A stretch of 64,000 bases of DNA from an uncultured Oscillospiraceae bacterium (GTDB taxonomy: Bacteria; Bacillota; Clostridia; Oscillospirales; Oscillospiraceae), in the NCBI GenBank assembly GCA_934597255.1, contig CAKTQV010000007.1, positions 42,718 to 106,717 of the forward strand. The letters run 5' to 3'. How positions within the stretch are numbered: the stretch's first letter is position 1; each line of letters begins with the position of its first letter. The translations under genes were made by a program, and so were the position numbers. Shown here piece by piece: positions 15,768 to 24,097 of the stretch. Under the pieces are notes generated by a model, which was not told where the DNA came from, did no database searches, and saw only the letters and a program-made list of their open reading frames with translations.

Positions 15768-17332
15768 AGGGAAAGGATAAGCGCCGAGGCGCATTTTATT
15801 CCATCGATGGCGGCGGACATGATGCCGCCCGCCCAGCCCGCGCCTTCGCCGCAGGGGTACAGGCCCCGCGCCGCCGGGCTTTGCAGATCGTCCCCGCGCA
15901 GAATGCGGATGGGAGAGGACGAGCGTGTTTCCGGCGCAGTGAGAACGGCCTCGGGATCGGAGAATACGGACAGCCGCCGCGCGAACAGCGGCAGGGCGGC
16001 CGCCAGACTGTCCGCCAGCACGGGCGGCAGCACGGCGCGCAGATCGGTGTTTTTCACGCCCGGCCGGTAGCTCGGCACGACGCGGCCGAAGGGCGGACAG
16101 CTGTCGCTGAGAAAGCCGCCGACGGTCTGCGCCGGGGCGATATAGCCCCCGCCGCCGGCCTCGTAGGCGCGCCGCTCCAGCTCGCGCTGCCAGCGCATCC
16201 CGCCAAGCCGCCCGCCATAAGGGAAATCCGCCGGGGACACGGCCGTCAGGAGCGCGGCGTTTGAGTTTACATAATTTCTTTTGTAGGGGCTGGCCCCGTT
16301 TGTGCACAGCCGTCCCGGCTCGCTGGCGGCGGGCATGACCTCGCCGCCGGGGCACATGCAGAAGCTGTAGCAGCGCCGCCCGTCCGGAAGCTGGCAGGCC
16401 AGCGAATAATCGGCCGGCGGCAGCGCGGGATGGCCCGCAAACGCGCCGTACTGCGCGCGGTCCAGATCGGCCTGAAGATGCTCGATGCGCACGCCCATGG
16501 CGAAGGGCTTCGGCTCAAGGGGAATGTTAAGTTTACATAACATCCCGAACGTGTCCCGCGCGCTGTGTCCGCAGGCGGCAATGAGCCGGCGGCAGGGGAT
16601 GCGCCGCCGGTTCGTCACGGCGGCCGTCAGCGCGCCGCCGCGAAGCTCCAGCGCGTCAAGCCGCTCGCCGAAGCATACCTCGCCGCCGAGAGCCTCGATG
16701 CGCGCGCGCATCGAGGCGCACACGCCGGGGAGAAGATCGGTGCCGATATGCGGCCGCGCTTCATAGGTTATGTCAACCGGCGCGCCGGCGGCGACGAGCT
16801 GGGCGAGGACCCAGGGGATGCGCTCGTCCTTCACGCCGGTCGTCAGCTTGCCGTCGGAAAAGGCGCCGGCGCCGCCCTCCCCGAACTGGACGTTCGATTC
16901 CGGGTCGAGCACGCCGCCGCGGCGCATGGCCTCGACCTTTTTGGTCCGCTGTTCGACGGGCTCGCCGCGCTCGAGCACGAGCGGACGCAGCCCGCCCTCG
17001 GCCAGCACAAGCGCGGCGAACATACCGGCCGGGCCGAAGCCGACCACGACGGGCCGCTCGTCCGGCAGCGCCGCCGGGCGCGGCGGCTCATAGCGGTATT
17101 CCGGCGCGCGGAAGATATCGGCGCTCCCGTGCCGCAGCAGAACGCCGTCCTCGTCCGCCGTTTCGACGTCCACGGTGTATACGAAATGCACGCCGGCCTT
17201 CCGCCGCGCGTCCACGCTCCGGCGCACGAGCGCCAGCGTGCGCGGCGCCGTGCCCAGCCGCTGCTCGGCCAGCGCGTACAGACGCGCCGTGTCCTCCCCG
17301 GGGCGCAGCGTCAGCCCCCGGAGCCGGATCAA
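15764..17332 (-). CDS. FAD-dependent oxidoreductase (COG2509-type)
   Basis: 522 residues. After an N-terminal alpha/beta domain of about 90 residues, a dinucleotide-binding GFGPAGMFAALVLAEGG motif (near 97-113) and LERGE mark FAD binding. QFGEGGAGAFSDGKLTTG, the AcGHSARD segment (residues CGHSARDTF) and GEGAGWAGGIMSAAIDG at the C-terminus fit the large uncharacterised FAD dehydrogenase family common in Clostridia. The substrate is unknown. The start is TTG 17332, overlapping the TGA of the gene before it, with GGGAGGTG just upstream. It forms an operon with another flavoprotein gene and the vanZ-like gene. Confidence 0.85.
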   Translation of the reverse strand: MIRLRGLTLRPGEDTARLYALAEQRLGTAPRTLALVRRSVDARRKAGVHFVYTVDVETADEDGVLLRHGSADIFRAPEYRYEPPRPAALPDERPVVVGFGPAGMFAALVLAEGGLRPLVLERGEPVEQRTKKVEAMRRGGVLDPESNVQFGEGGAGAFSDGKLTTGVKDERIPWVLAQLVAAGAPVDITYEARPHIGTDLLPGVCASMRARIEALGGEVCFGERLDALELRGGALTAAVTNRRRIPCRRLIAACGHSARDTFGMLCKLNIPLEPKPFAMGVRIEHLQADLDRAQYGAFAGHPALPPADYSLACQLPDGRRCYSFCMCPGGEVMPAASEPGRLCTNGASPYKRNYVNSNAALLTAVSPADFPYGGRLGGMRWQRELERRAYEAGGGGYIAPAQTVGGFLSDSCPPFGRVVPSYRPGVKNTDLRAVLPPVLADSLAAALPLFARRLSVFSDPEAVLTAPETRSSSPIRILRGDDLQSPAARGLYPCGEGAGWAGGIMSAAIDGIKCASALILSL

Positions 17333-18540
17333 TACACACCTCCCGCGGCCAGACCCGCCGCGCGGCCGCTCGACCAGGCCCACTGCAGATTATAGCCGCC
17401 GCAGTCCCCGTCCACGTCCAGCACCTCGCCGCAGGCGTACAGCCCCGGGCACAGGCGGCTCTCCATCGTCACCGGGTCGAACCCGTCCGTCTGCACGCCG
17501 CCGGCCGTGACCTGGGCGCTGTCGAAGCCGAGCGTGCCGGCGAGCGGAAGCGTGAAGCGCGCGCACAGCGCCGCCAGCGCGTCGAGCGCGTCGTCCCCCA
17601 GCGCCCACAGGCGCGTGTCCTGCGCGATGCCGGCGCGGCGGACGAGCGTGCGGGACAGAGTATTATGTAAAGCGCCTGTGAATATGTTTTCCGCTTTGAT
17701 ATTGGAAAAATAGGAGCGTTTGCTCACAAGATATTCAGTTATGTCAACCAGATCGAGCGCCGGCAGGAGCGCGAGCGAAACGGCGGCGCCGTCTCCGGCG
17801 CGGGCCGCGGCGCGGCTGATATCGAAGATGGCGGGGCCGGAGAGACCGTAGTCCGTGAACTGCACCTCGCCGCGGCTTTCGGCAAGCGTCCGGCCCTCCC
17901 GGGTCAGACAAACGCCGCAGACGGTGCGCACGCCCTTCAGACCGCGCGTCCACTGGTTGTCGGTTTTCAGCTGCACCAGCGAAGGGGTCAGCTCCGTGCT
18001 CCCGTGGCCGAAGGCGGCCAGAAGCCGGTAGCCGCTCCGGCCGCCGCCGAGCTTGGCGCCGGCCGCGCCGCCGCAGGCGACGATGAGCCGGTCGGCCCGG
18101 TATTCGCCGTCGCTCCCGTGCAGAACGAAATCCCGGCCGGTGAAGGCCGCGAAGCGTATATCCTCCGTCACGAGCTGCGCGCCGCGCTCGTCCAGCGCGA
18201 AGCGCAGGCAGTCCAGAACGCTGGACGCGGCGTCGGACGCGGGGTATACCCGCCCGGACGTCTCCGTGACCGTGAGAAGGCCCAGCGAGCCGAACCATTC
18301 CAGCGTCCGCGCCGCGTCAAAGCGGCGCAGGGCGACGGCGGCGAAGTCGCTGCCGCCGTGGTAATGACCGGCGAGAGGGCCGCGGTTGGTGAGATTGCAG
18401 CGGCCGTTGCCCGTGGCCATGAGCTTTTTGCCGAGACGCGCCTGCCGCTCATAGATCACGACGCGGTTTTTGTCCTCCTCCAGCGCCGCGAGCGCGGCCG
18501 CCATGCCGGACGCGCCGCCGCCGATGATGGCGATGTTCAT
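17329..18540 (-). CDS. HI0933-family NAD(P)/FAD-dependent oxidoreductase
   Basis: 403 residues. MNIAIIGGGASGMAAALAA is the N-terminal Rossmann FAD site; GKKLMATGNGRCNLTN is the family signature; DGDCGGYNLQWAWSSG near the C-terminus closes the FAD site. The family is often annotated as aminoacetone oxidase-like or YhiN/HI0933, with no settled reaction. The ATG at 18540 has AAAGGAG upstream. Its stop overlaps the TTG start of the next flavoprotein gene by two bases, so the pair is co-translated and possibly works together in an unknown redox step. Confidence 0.88.
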   Translation of the reverse strand: MNIAIIGGGASGMAAALAALEEDKNRVVIYERQARLGKKLMATGNGRCNLTNRGPLAGHYHGGSDFAAVALRRFDAARTLEWFGSLGLLTVTETSGRVYPASDAASSVLDCLRFALDERGAQLVTEDIRFAAFTGRDFVLHGSDGEYRADRLIVACGGAAGAKLGGGRSGYRLLAAFGHGSTELTPSLVQLKTDNQWTRGLKGVRTVCGVCLTREGRTLAESRGEVQFTDYGLSGPAIFDISRAAARAGDGAAVSLALLPALDLVDITEYLVSKRSYFSNIKAENIFTGALHNTLSRTLVRRAGIAQDTRLWALGDDALDALAALCARFTLPLAGTLGFDSAQVTAGGVQTDGFDPVTMESRLCPGLYACGEVLDVDGDCGGYNLQWAWSSGRAAGLAAGGVY

Positions 18541-18553
18541 TGCGCTTCTCCTT

Positions 18554-19399
18554 TCAGGGCCGCCGCCCGCCGCGGGGCGAAAAGCCGAACTGTTTTTTGA
18601 ACGCCCGGGAAAAGGCGCTGTAGTCGCGGTAGCCGCAGTCATAGCAGGCATCCGCGGCGCTTTTTCCGGCGAAGATCATCTCCCGCGCGGCCAGCAGCCG
18701 CTTTTCTGTGACGTAGGCGTGGATGGTAAAGCCGGTCTCCGCGCGGAACGAGCGCATCATGTGGTATTTGGAGATGAAAAAGCGCTCGGCCAGCGCGTCG
18801 ATGGAGACGTCCTCGGTCAGATGCTCGTTGAGGTAATGCAGGATGCCGACGGCCTTGCTGTCCGCGCTCTGGACGGGCGCGAGACGGCCGCCCTGCGCCA
18901 TGACCTGGCGGGCCAGCTCGATCAGAAGCTCCGTCAGCAGGCTGTCGGACAGAAGCGCCGCGCCGAATTCGCCGGAGCCGGCGCTTTGCTCAAGCCGCTC
19001 CATGACGCGCCAGAGGCCGCGCATCACACCGCGCTCCGGGCGCAGGACGTGGCGGCCGGCCTCGCGGCAGGCCGTGAAGCAGCGGTCAAGAGCGCAGTCC
19101 GGCGTGGAGGCGCGGCGGATGAAGTCCGGCGAGAGATACACGATTACGCGCTCGTATACCGCGCCGGGGTCGGCCGTCACGCGGTGGACGCTGCCCATCG
19201 GGACAAGGACGATGTCGCCGTCCTGAAGCTCGGACGCGCGGCCGTCCACGGAGTAGCTGACGCGGCCGGAGCGGAAGAAAACGAGCTTGTGGAACTCGTG
19301 ATAGTGGCTGTCCACCTCGCGGCCGAGCTCGTCGCGCAGATGAAACACGCGGTAATCCTCCCGCAGATAGCCGCGCTGCTGGCTGGCGTTTTCGTCCAT
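18554..19399 (-). CDS. AraC-family transcriptional regulator
   Basis: 281 residues. The N-terminal 90 residues are a cupin sensor domain (HYHEFHKLVFFRSGRVSYSVDG, VLVPMGSVHRVTAD). The C-terminal 100 residues hold two helix-turn-helix motifs (SIDALAERFFISKYHMMRSF and ACYDCGYRDYSAFSRAFKKQFG). The start at 19399 follows GGGAGGGG. It reads away from the CofE-like gene and shares the intervening control region, which holds the palindrome CTTGCA-TTT-TGCAAG over its own -35 box. Its ligand is unknown. It may control the flavoprotein genes downstream, 13 bases away. Confidence 0.9.
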   Translation of the reverse strand: MDENASQQRGYLREDYRVFHLRDELGREVDSHYHEFHKLVFFRSGRVSYSVDGRASELQDGDIVLVPMGSVHRVTADPGAVYERVIVYLSPDFIRRASTPDCALDRCFTACREAGRHVLRPERGVMRGLWRVMERLEQSAGSGEFGAALLSDSLLTELLIELARQVMAQGGRLAPVQSADSKAVGILHYLNEHLTEDVSIDALAERFFISKYHMMRSFRAETGFTIHAYVTEKRLLAAREMIFAGKSAADACYDCGYRDYSAFSRAFKKQFGFSPRGGRRP

Positions 19400-19434
19400 G
19401 TTTTCCCCTCCCGGACAAAAGCAGGATTTGCATA

Positions 19435-19463
19435 ATAATAATATATCATCTTGCATTTTGCAA
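19435..19463 (-). promoter_or_regulatory. Promoter of the AraC gene, overlapping a palindrome
   Basis: Minus-strand TTGCAA (19463-19458), 17 bases, TATTAT (19440-19435). The -35 box is half of the palindrome CTTGCA-TTT-TGCAAG (19450-19464), a likely operator. Confidence 0.65.
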
Positions 19464-19475
19464 GGACTAAATTTC

Positions 19476-19503
19476 TTGACAAAGCGGGAAGAACGTGTAC
19501 AAT
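19476..19503 (+). promoter_or_regulatory. Promoter of the CofE-like gene
   Basis: TTGACA (19476-19481), 16-base spacer, TACAAT (19498-19503). It lies about 12 bases from the AraC-side palindrome, so both promoters could be governed together. Confidence 0.75.
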
Positions 19504-19566
19504 TATCTGGGTAATTGAATTTATACGCGGGGCGTCCGGCCCCGCCGGAAAGGATGTTTTTGAACG

Positions 19567-20748
19567 ATGCCCGGAACCATTTCAAGAGGTATCCGCGCGC
19601 CCATGGTGCGCGAGGGGGACGATATCGTCCGCATCGTGGCCGACTCGGTGGAGCAGGCCATGAGGACCGACGGCTTTTCGCTGCATGAGCGCGACGTCGT
19701 GTGCGTGACGGAATCGGTGGTCGCGCGCGCCGACGGCAACTACTGCACGACGGACGACATTGCCAGGGACGTGCGCGCCAAGCTCGGCGGCGGGACGATC
19801 GGCGTGATCTTCCCCATCCTCAGCCGCAACCGCTTTGCCATCTGCCTGCGCGGTATCGCGCGCGGCGCGGACAAGATCGTGCTGATGCTGTCCTATCCCT
19901 CGGACGAGGTGGGGAACCACCTCATCAGCGAGGACGAACTGCTGGACAGCGGCGTGCAGCCGTACAGCGAAACGCTGAGTCTGGCGCGCTACCGCGAGCT
20001 GTTCGGCAGCAAGCCACACCCCTTCACCGGCGTGGATTACGTGGATTATTACGAAACGCTCATCCGCGAGGAGGGCGCCGACTGCGAGATCATCTTCTCC
20101 AACCGCCCGGAGGCCATTCTGGGCTACACGAAGAAGGTGCTGTGCTGCGACATCCACAGCCGCGAGCTGTCCGCGCGCCGCGTGAAGGCCGCCGGCGGCG
20201 AGATCGTGCTGACGCTGTGCGACATTATGAACGCCTCCGTGGACGGCTCGGGCTGCAGCCCGTTCGGCCTGCTCGGCTCGAACAAGGCCACGGAATCGAA
20301 GATCAAGCTCTTCCCGCGCAACGCGCAGGCCGTGGCGGAGCGCATCCAGGCGGAGCTGCTGAAGCGCACCGGCGTGTCGGTCGAGGCCATGGTCTACGGC
20401 GACGGCGCGTTCAAGGACCCCGTGGGGAAGATCTGGGAGCTGGCCGATCCGATGGTCGGCGCCGGCTGGACGCGCGGTCTGGAGGGACTGCCGAACGAGC
20501 TGAAGATCAAATATCTGGAGGACAACGATTTTGCCGATCTGTCCGGCGAGGAGCTGACCGCTGCGGTGAAGGCGGCCGTCGCCGCCAAATCCGGCGATCT
20601 CAAGGGCCAGATGAGCTCGCAGGGCACGACGCCCCGCCGCCTGACCGATCTGCTCGGCTCGCTGGCCGATCTCACGTCCGGCTCGGGCGATAAGGGTACG
20701 CCCATCGTCCTGGTGCAGAACTACTTCTCCAACTACGCAAACGACTGA
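19567..20748 (+). CDS. Coenzyme F420-0:L-glutamate ligase homologue (CofE-like)
   Basis: 393 residues matching the CofE/FbiB-N family (MPGTISRGIRAPMVREGDDI, VVCVTESVVARADGNY, ASVDGSGCSPFGLLGSNKAT). In archaea and actinobacteria CofE adds glutamates to F420-0. Many Clostridia that do not make F420 carry this longer version of about 390 residues, whose role is unknown. No other F420 genes are in the window. It has its own promoter and a strong terminator, so it is monocistronic. Family call good; function uncertain. Confidence 0.78.
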   Translation: MPGTISRGIRAPMVREGDDIVRIVADSVEQAMRTDGFSLHERDVVCVTESVVARADGNYCTTDDIARDVRAKLGGGTIGVIFPILSRNRFAICLRGIARGADKIVLMLSYPSDEVGNHLISEDELLDSGVQPYSETLSLARYRELFGSKPHPFTGVDYVDYYETLIREEGADCEIIFSNRPEAILGYTKKVLCCDIHSRELSARRVKAAGGEIVLTLCDIMNASVDGSGCSPFGLLGSNKATESKIKLFPRNAQAVAERIQAELLKRTGVSVEAMVYGDGAFKDPVGKIWELADPMVGAGWTRGLEGLPNELKIKYLEDNDFADLSGEELTAAVKAAVAAKSGDLKGQMSSQGTTPRRLTDLLGSLADLTSGSGDKGTPIVLVQNYFSNYAND

Positions 20749-20791
20749 GCACAGCCGCTCTCAAGCGAAGCGGCGGGAGCTCACAGAGCCT

Positions 20792-20827
20792 CCGGGCGGC
20801 CGGTTTTCCGGCTGCCCGGCGTTTTTT
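20792..20827 (+). terminator. Terminator after the CofE-like gene
   Basis: 12-bp stem CCGGGCGGCCGG/CCGGCTGCCCGG with a TTTT loop (one mismatch), then CGTTTTTT. Confidence 0.92.
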
Positions 20828-20859
20828 CGGCAAATTTTCAGAATAATTATCAATTTAGG

Positions 20860-20888
20860 TTGTGCCGGGCGCGGAAATACGGTATAAT
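20860..20888 (+). promoter_or_regulatory. Promoter of the CoA-transferase operon
   Basis: TTGTGC (20860-20865), 17 bases, TATAAT (20883-20888). Confidence 0.75.
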
Positions 20889-20952
20889 GTTTTTTTGCGG
20901 GGGGCTTGGCTGCTGACCCCGCGCAATTTTGGAATACGGAGAAAAACAGTCT

Positions 20953-21642
20953 ATGAAAACAGTCATTACCGCCGAGAAGGCGGTAGAAATGATCCCGGAG
21001 GGCGCGACGATCATGGTCGGCGGCTTCATGGGATGCGGCAACACCCATGGGATACTGGACGCGCTGGCCCGCAGCGGCCGGGGCGGCTTCACGGTCATCT
21101 GCAACGACGGCGCCATGCTGACGGGGCCGGACGGGAGCGAATGCTACGGCGTGGCGAAGCTGATCCGCAACCGGCAGATCAAGCGCCTGATCGCCACCCA
21201 CGTCGGGCTCAATCCCGAGGTGGCCCAGCAGATGAACGACGGCACGCTGGAGGTCGATCTGATCCCGCAGGGGTCGTTTGTGGAAATGATACGCGCCGGC
21301 GGGGCTGGACTTGGCGGCGTGCTGACGCCGACGGGCTTTGGAACGATCATCGAGCAGTCGCCCTTTGTCCACTCCGTGGTGGATGTGGACGGGAAGAAAT
21401 ATCTTCTCATGCGGCCGCTGCGCGCGGATGTTGCGCTCATCTCCGGCTACGAGGTGGATGACCACGGGAACATCTGGTACAAGGGGACGACCCGTAATTT
21501 CAACCAGGTCATGGCCATGGCCGCGGAGCTTGTGATCGTGGAGGCGGACAACCGCGTCCGCTCCGGCTCGATCCGGCCGGAGGACGTGATGACGCCCGGC
21601 ATCGTGGTGGATTATATCGTGGAAGGGGGCGACGAGCTGTGA
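20953..21642 (+). CDS. 3-oxoacid / short-chain acyl CoA-transferase, subunit A
   Basis: 229 residues, the alpha half of a heteromeric CoA-transferase that moves CoA between acetate/acetyl-CoA or acetoacetate and another acid. The CoA-binding GGFMGCGNTHGILDAL loop lies near residue 22, and PTGFGTIIEQ and GKKYLLMRPLRADVALI are the expected family blocks. Start at 20953 with ACGGAG upstream. The stop overlaps the GTG start of subunit B. In fermenting Clostridia such enzymes serve in butyrate or acetone formation or in acid uptake; the exact substrate cannot be read from sequence. Confidence 0.88.
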   Translation: MKTVITAEKAVEMIPEGATIMVGGFMGCGNTHGILDALARSGRGGFTVICNDGAMLTGPDGSECYGVAKLIRNRQIKRLIATHVGLNPEVAQQMNDGTLEVDLIPQGSFVEMIRAGGAGLGGVLTPTGFGTIIEQSPFVHSVVDVDGKKYLLMRPLRADVALISGYEVDDHGNIWYKGTTRNFNQVMAMAAELVIVEADNRVRSGSIRPEDVMTPGIVVDYIVEGGDEL

Positions 21643-22295
21643 AAAAAGAGGATATCAAGCCCTTTATCGCGCGGCGCGTGGCCAGAGAGCTGCACGACGG
21701 CGACGTGGTGAATCTCGGTATCGGGCTGCCCACGATGATCCCGTCGTTTCTGCCGGAGGGCGTCCATGTGACGCTGCACGCGGAAAACGGCATCGTCCAC
21801 GCCGGCGGACACCCCGGCGAGGACGCAGAGCCTGCCTATGTGGTGGATGCGGGCGGAAAGCCGGCCTCCGTGCAGACCGGCGGCGCGTTCATCGACTCGT
21901 CGCTGTCGTTCGCGCTCATCCGCGGCGGCCACATCGACTGCACGGTCCTCGGCGCGCTGGAGGTGGACGAGAAGGGGAACCTGTCCAACTGGATCATCCC
22001 CGGAAAGCTGGTGCCCGGCATGGGCGGCGCGATGGATCTGGTCGTGGGCGCGCGGCGCGTGATCGTCGCCATGGAGCACACGGCGAAGGGCCGGCCGAAG
22101 ATCCTGAAGAAATGCACGCTGCCGTACACGGCGGTCGAATGCGTGGACATGATCGTCACGGAAATGGGCGTCATGCGCGTGACGGACGAGGGGCTCGTGC
22201 TCGAGGAGATCAACCCGGAGTTCACTCCGGAGCAGGTGCAGGCGGCGACGGAGGCGGAGCTGATCGTCTCGCCGGCGCTCCGGCCGATGGTGTGA
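21639..22295 (+). CDS. 3-oxoacid / short-chain acyl CoA-transferase, subunit B
   Basis: 218 residues, the beta half that carries the catalytic glutamate: Glu in HAENGI near residue 48 forms the glutamyl-CoA intermediate. Other family blocks are GDVVNLGIGLPTMIP and GGHIDCTVLGALEVDEKGNLSNW. The GTG start at 21639 overlaps the TGA of subunit A (GTGA), with GAAGGGGG upstream, giving coupled 1:1 synthesis. A very strong terminator follows, so the operon has two genes. Confidence 0.92.
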   Translation: MKKEDIKPFIARRVARELHDGDVVNLGIGLPTMIPSFLPEGVHVTLHAENGIVHAGGHPGEDAEPAYVVDAGGKPASVQTGGAFIDSSLSFALIRGGHIDCTVLGALEVDEKGNLSNWIIPGKLVPGMGGAMDLVVGARRVIVAMEHTAKGRPKILKKCTLPYTAVECVDMIVTEMGVMRVTDEGLVLEEINPEFTPEQVQAATEAELIVSPALRPMV

Positions 22296-22306
22296 CAACC
22301 GAATAA

Positions 22307-22353
22307 AACCGGCCCCCGGCAGCCTGAAGCGCTGCCGGGGGCCGGTTTTTTTG
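22307..22353. terminator. Terminator of the CoA-transferase operon
   Basis: 16-bp perfect stem (22307-22322 with 22332-22347), 9-base loop, seven T's after. The left side has AAAA, so it may also stop the minus-strand gene at 22366. Confidence 0.93.
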
Positions 22354-22365
22354 TGCGGGGAAAAT

Positions 22366-22563
22366 TTATTCGTCGTAAGGCTCCTCGTCCTGCGCGGAGA
22401 GCCAGCGGAGGTTGAACACGAGCCGCTCGTCATAATACGCGCCGGACAGCCGGCGGAAGAAATCGCGGGGGCTGTTGAAAAAATCCCGCGCCTTTTCCCG
22501 GCGCACCATGCGCTCCGCCTCGGCCAGAAGCTCATCCTGCTGTTCGTTCAGTTCATATTCCAT
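22366..22563 (-). CDS. Small hypothetical protein
   Basis: 65 residues, acidic and helical (ELNEQQDELLAEAERMVRRE), with no cysteines, signal or membrane segment. GGCGGTGA lies 8 bases before the ATG, and the gene ends just before a shared terminator, which supports it being real. I do not recognise the family. Confidence 0.55.
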   Translation of the reverse strand: MEYELNEQQDELLAEAERMVRREKARDFFNSPRDFFRRLSGAYYDERLVFNLRWLSAQDEEPYDE

Positions 22564-22616
22564 TTCGGGTCACCGCCTTTTATCTTCTGCCAGTGTACCA
22601 CAGCCGCCGCACCGCG

Positions 22617-24035
22617 TCAAGCAAGAGAGAACGCCGGCCACCAGCGCATGAGCGCCCAGCTCAGCGCGCCCATCAGCACGATCATGGCGGCGCTGAGAGG
22701 AAGCCCGCGGCGCAGCATATACCGCGGCGGCAGCCCGTAGCCCACGGGAACGGCGCGGATGGACGTGGGCAGGCAGTAGCTGAGATTGACGCCGATGGTG
22801 GCGGCGTAGATGTAGGGGATGGGATTGAGCCCCAGACCGGCCGTGACGGAGACGACGATGGGCATACATACCGCGGCCGTCGCCGTGTTGGAGGTCACGT
22901 CGGACAGGACAAGCGTGACCGTGACCAGAAGCAGGCACAGCCCGAAGCCGCCGGACAGCGCGCTGCGGCCGATGGCCTCGCCGATCATGGCGTCCGCGCC
23001 GCTGCCCGTGATGAGCCGGCCGAGGGCAAGGCCCCCCGCGAACACATACATCAGCCCCCAGACGATCTTCTTCTGCGTGCTGTTCCAGCTCATCATGCGG
23101 CCGCCGCCGGCTTTTTTCGGCAGGAAGGTCAGAATGCCGCACAGAAGAAAGACGTAGGCGGGCTTGAGCCCCGGCAGAAGCGAGGCGTAAAGGCTGCGCG
23201 CAAAGCTCAGCCCCGTCGCGGCCAGAAAGAGAACAAGGCTCACGATCTCGGCGCCGGACATACGGCCAAGCTTGCGCCGCTCGGCCTGAAAATACGCCCG
23301 CGTGCCGGGCAGGCGCGCGCCCCGCGGCCGGATGAGGAGCAGATAGCCCAGATTGGATGCGAGCAGCACCAGCATGACCGGCGCGAAGCGCACGACCCAT
23401 ACGCTGTAGAGGAATTCCTCGCCCGTGACCTGCTCGATGTAGCGGATGACGGTCAGATTCATCGCGCCGCCGAGCGGCGTGGCAAGACCGCCGATGCCGG
23501 CGCCCCAGGCGATGGTCATGAGAATGATCGAGGCGGAGGGGCTGTCCGCAACGTCCTCGTGCCCGGCGAAGCGCAGCATGGAGACGGCAATGGGCGTGAG
23601 CGTGGCGGCGACGACGGCGTTCGGCAGAAAGGCCGACATGAGCGCGGAAAACAGAAACCAGAACACGAGCTGCCCGGCCAGCGAGCTTCCGATGAGCGTC
23701 AGACAGCAGGTAGCGATGCGCCGGTCAAGGCCGGTCTCCTCCCAGCTCACGGAGATGATGGACGCGCCGAGCAGAAGGAGAATGGTCTCGCTGGCGTACT
23801 GGGCGATGACCGGCTCCATGTCCGTGATGGAAAAGACGGCGTTGACGACGATGGGCAGAAGGGCCGTCACGGCGTAGTCCACGGGCGCGGCGATCCACCA
23901 CAGCGCCATCCAGACCACCGTCCCAAGCGCGGCGCGCGCGGAAAAGGCGGGGAAAATATCCGCCGGGAGAAAGGCGGCGCACAGCGCGAACAGAGCCGGG
24001 CCGAGAAGCAGGAAAACAAGACGTTTTTTGTCCAT
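22617..24035 (-). CDS. SLC13/DASS-family anion:sodium symporter
   Basis: 472 residues with about 12 hydrophobic segments. Family motifs: LLLGASIISVSWEETGLDRRIA, FLPNAVVAATLTPIA (the SNT-type loop), GGLATPLGGAMNLTVIRYIE, and a second loop LVLSDVTSNTATAAVCMPI. These proteins import di- and tricarboxylates or other anions with sodium. The substrate is not determinable. The ATG at 24035 has GGAGG 7 bases upstream; the longer open frame beyond it is a shadow. It lies downstream of the alpha/beta-hydrolase gene with a 62-base gap. Confidence 0.87.
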   Translation of the reverse strand: MDKKRLVFLLLGPALFALCAAFLPADIFPAFSARAALGTVVWMALWWIAAPVDYAVTALLPIVVNAVFSITDMEPVIAQYASETILLLLGASIISVSWEETGLDRRIATCCLTLIGSSLAGQLVFWFLFSALMSAFLPNAVVAATLTPIAVSMLRFAGHEDVADSPSASIILMTIAWGAGIGGLATPLGGAMNLTVIRYIEQVTGEEFLYSVWVVRFAPVMLVLLASNLGYLLLIRPRGARLPGTRAYFQAERRKLGRMSGAEIVSLVLFLAATGLSFARSLYASLLPGLKPAYVFLLCGILTFLPKKAGGGRMMSWNSTQKKIVWGLMYVFAGGLALGRLITGSGADAMIGEAIGRSALSGGFGLCLLLVTVTLVLSDVTSNTATAAVCMPIVVSVTAGLGLNPIPYIYAATIGVNLSYCLPTSIRAVPVGYGLPPRYMLRRGLPLSAAMIVLMGALSWALMRWWPAFSLA

Positions 24036-24097
24036 GGGAACCTCCGGAAAATGAAAAGCAGCCGCCGCAGAGCGGGGCGGCTGCATCCAGCCGGGCG

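Noticed and set aside
15768..16355. N-terminal extension of the VanZ-like protein
   Set aside because: The open frame extends upstream only as an antisense-frame shadow of the flavoprotein gene; the ATGA-coupled start at 15767 fits the family length.
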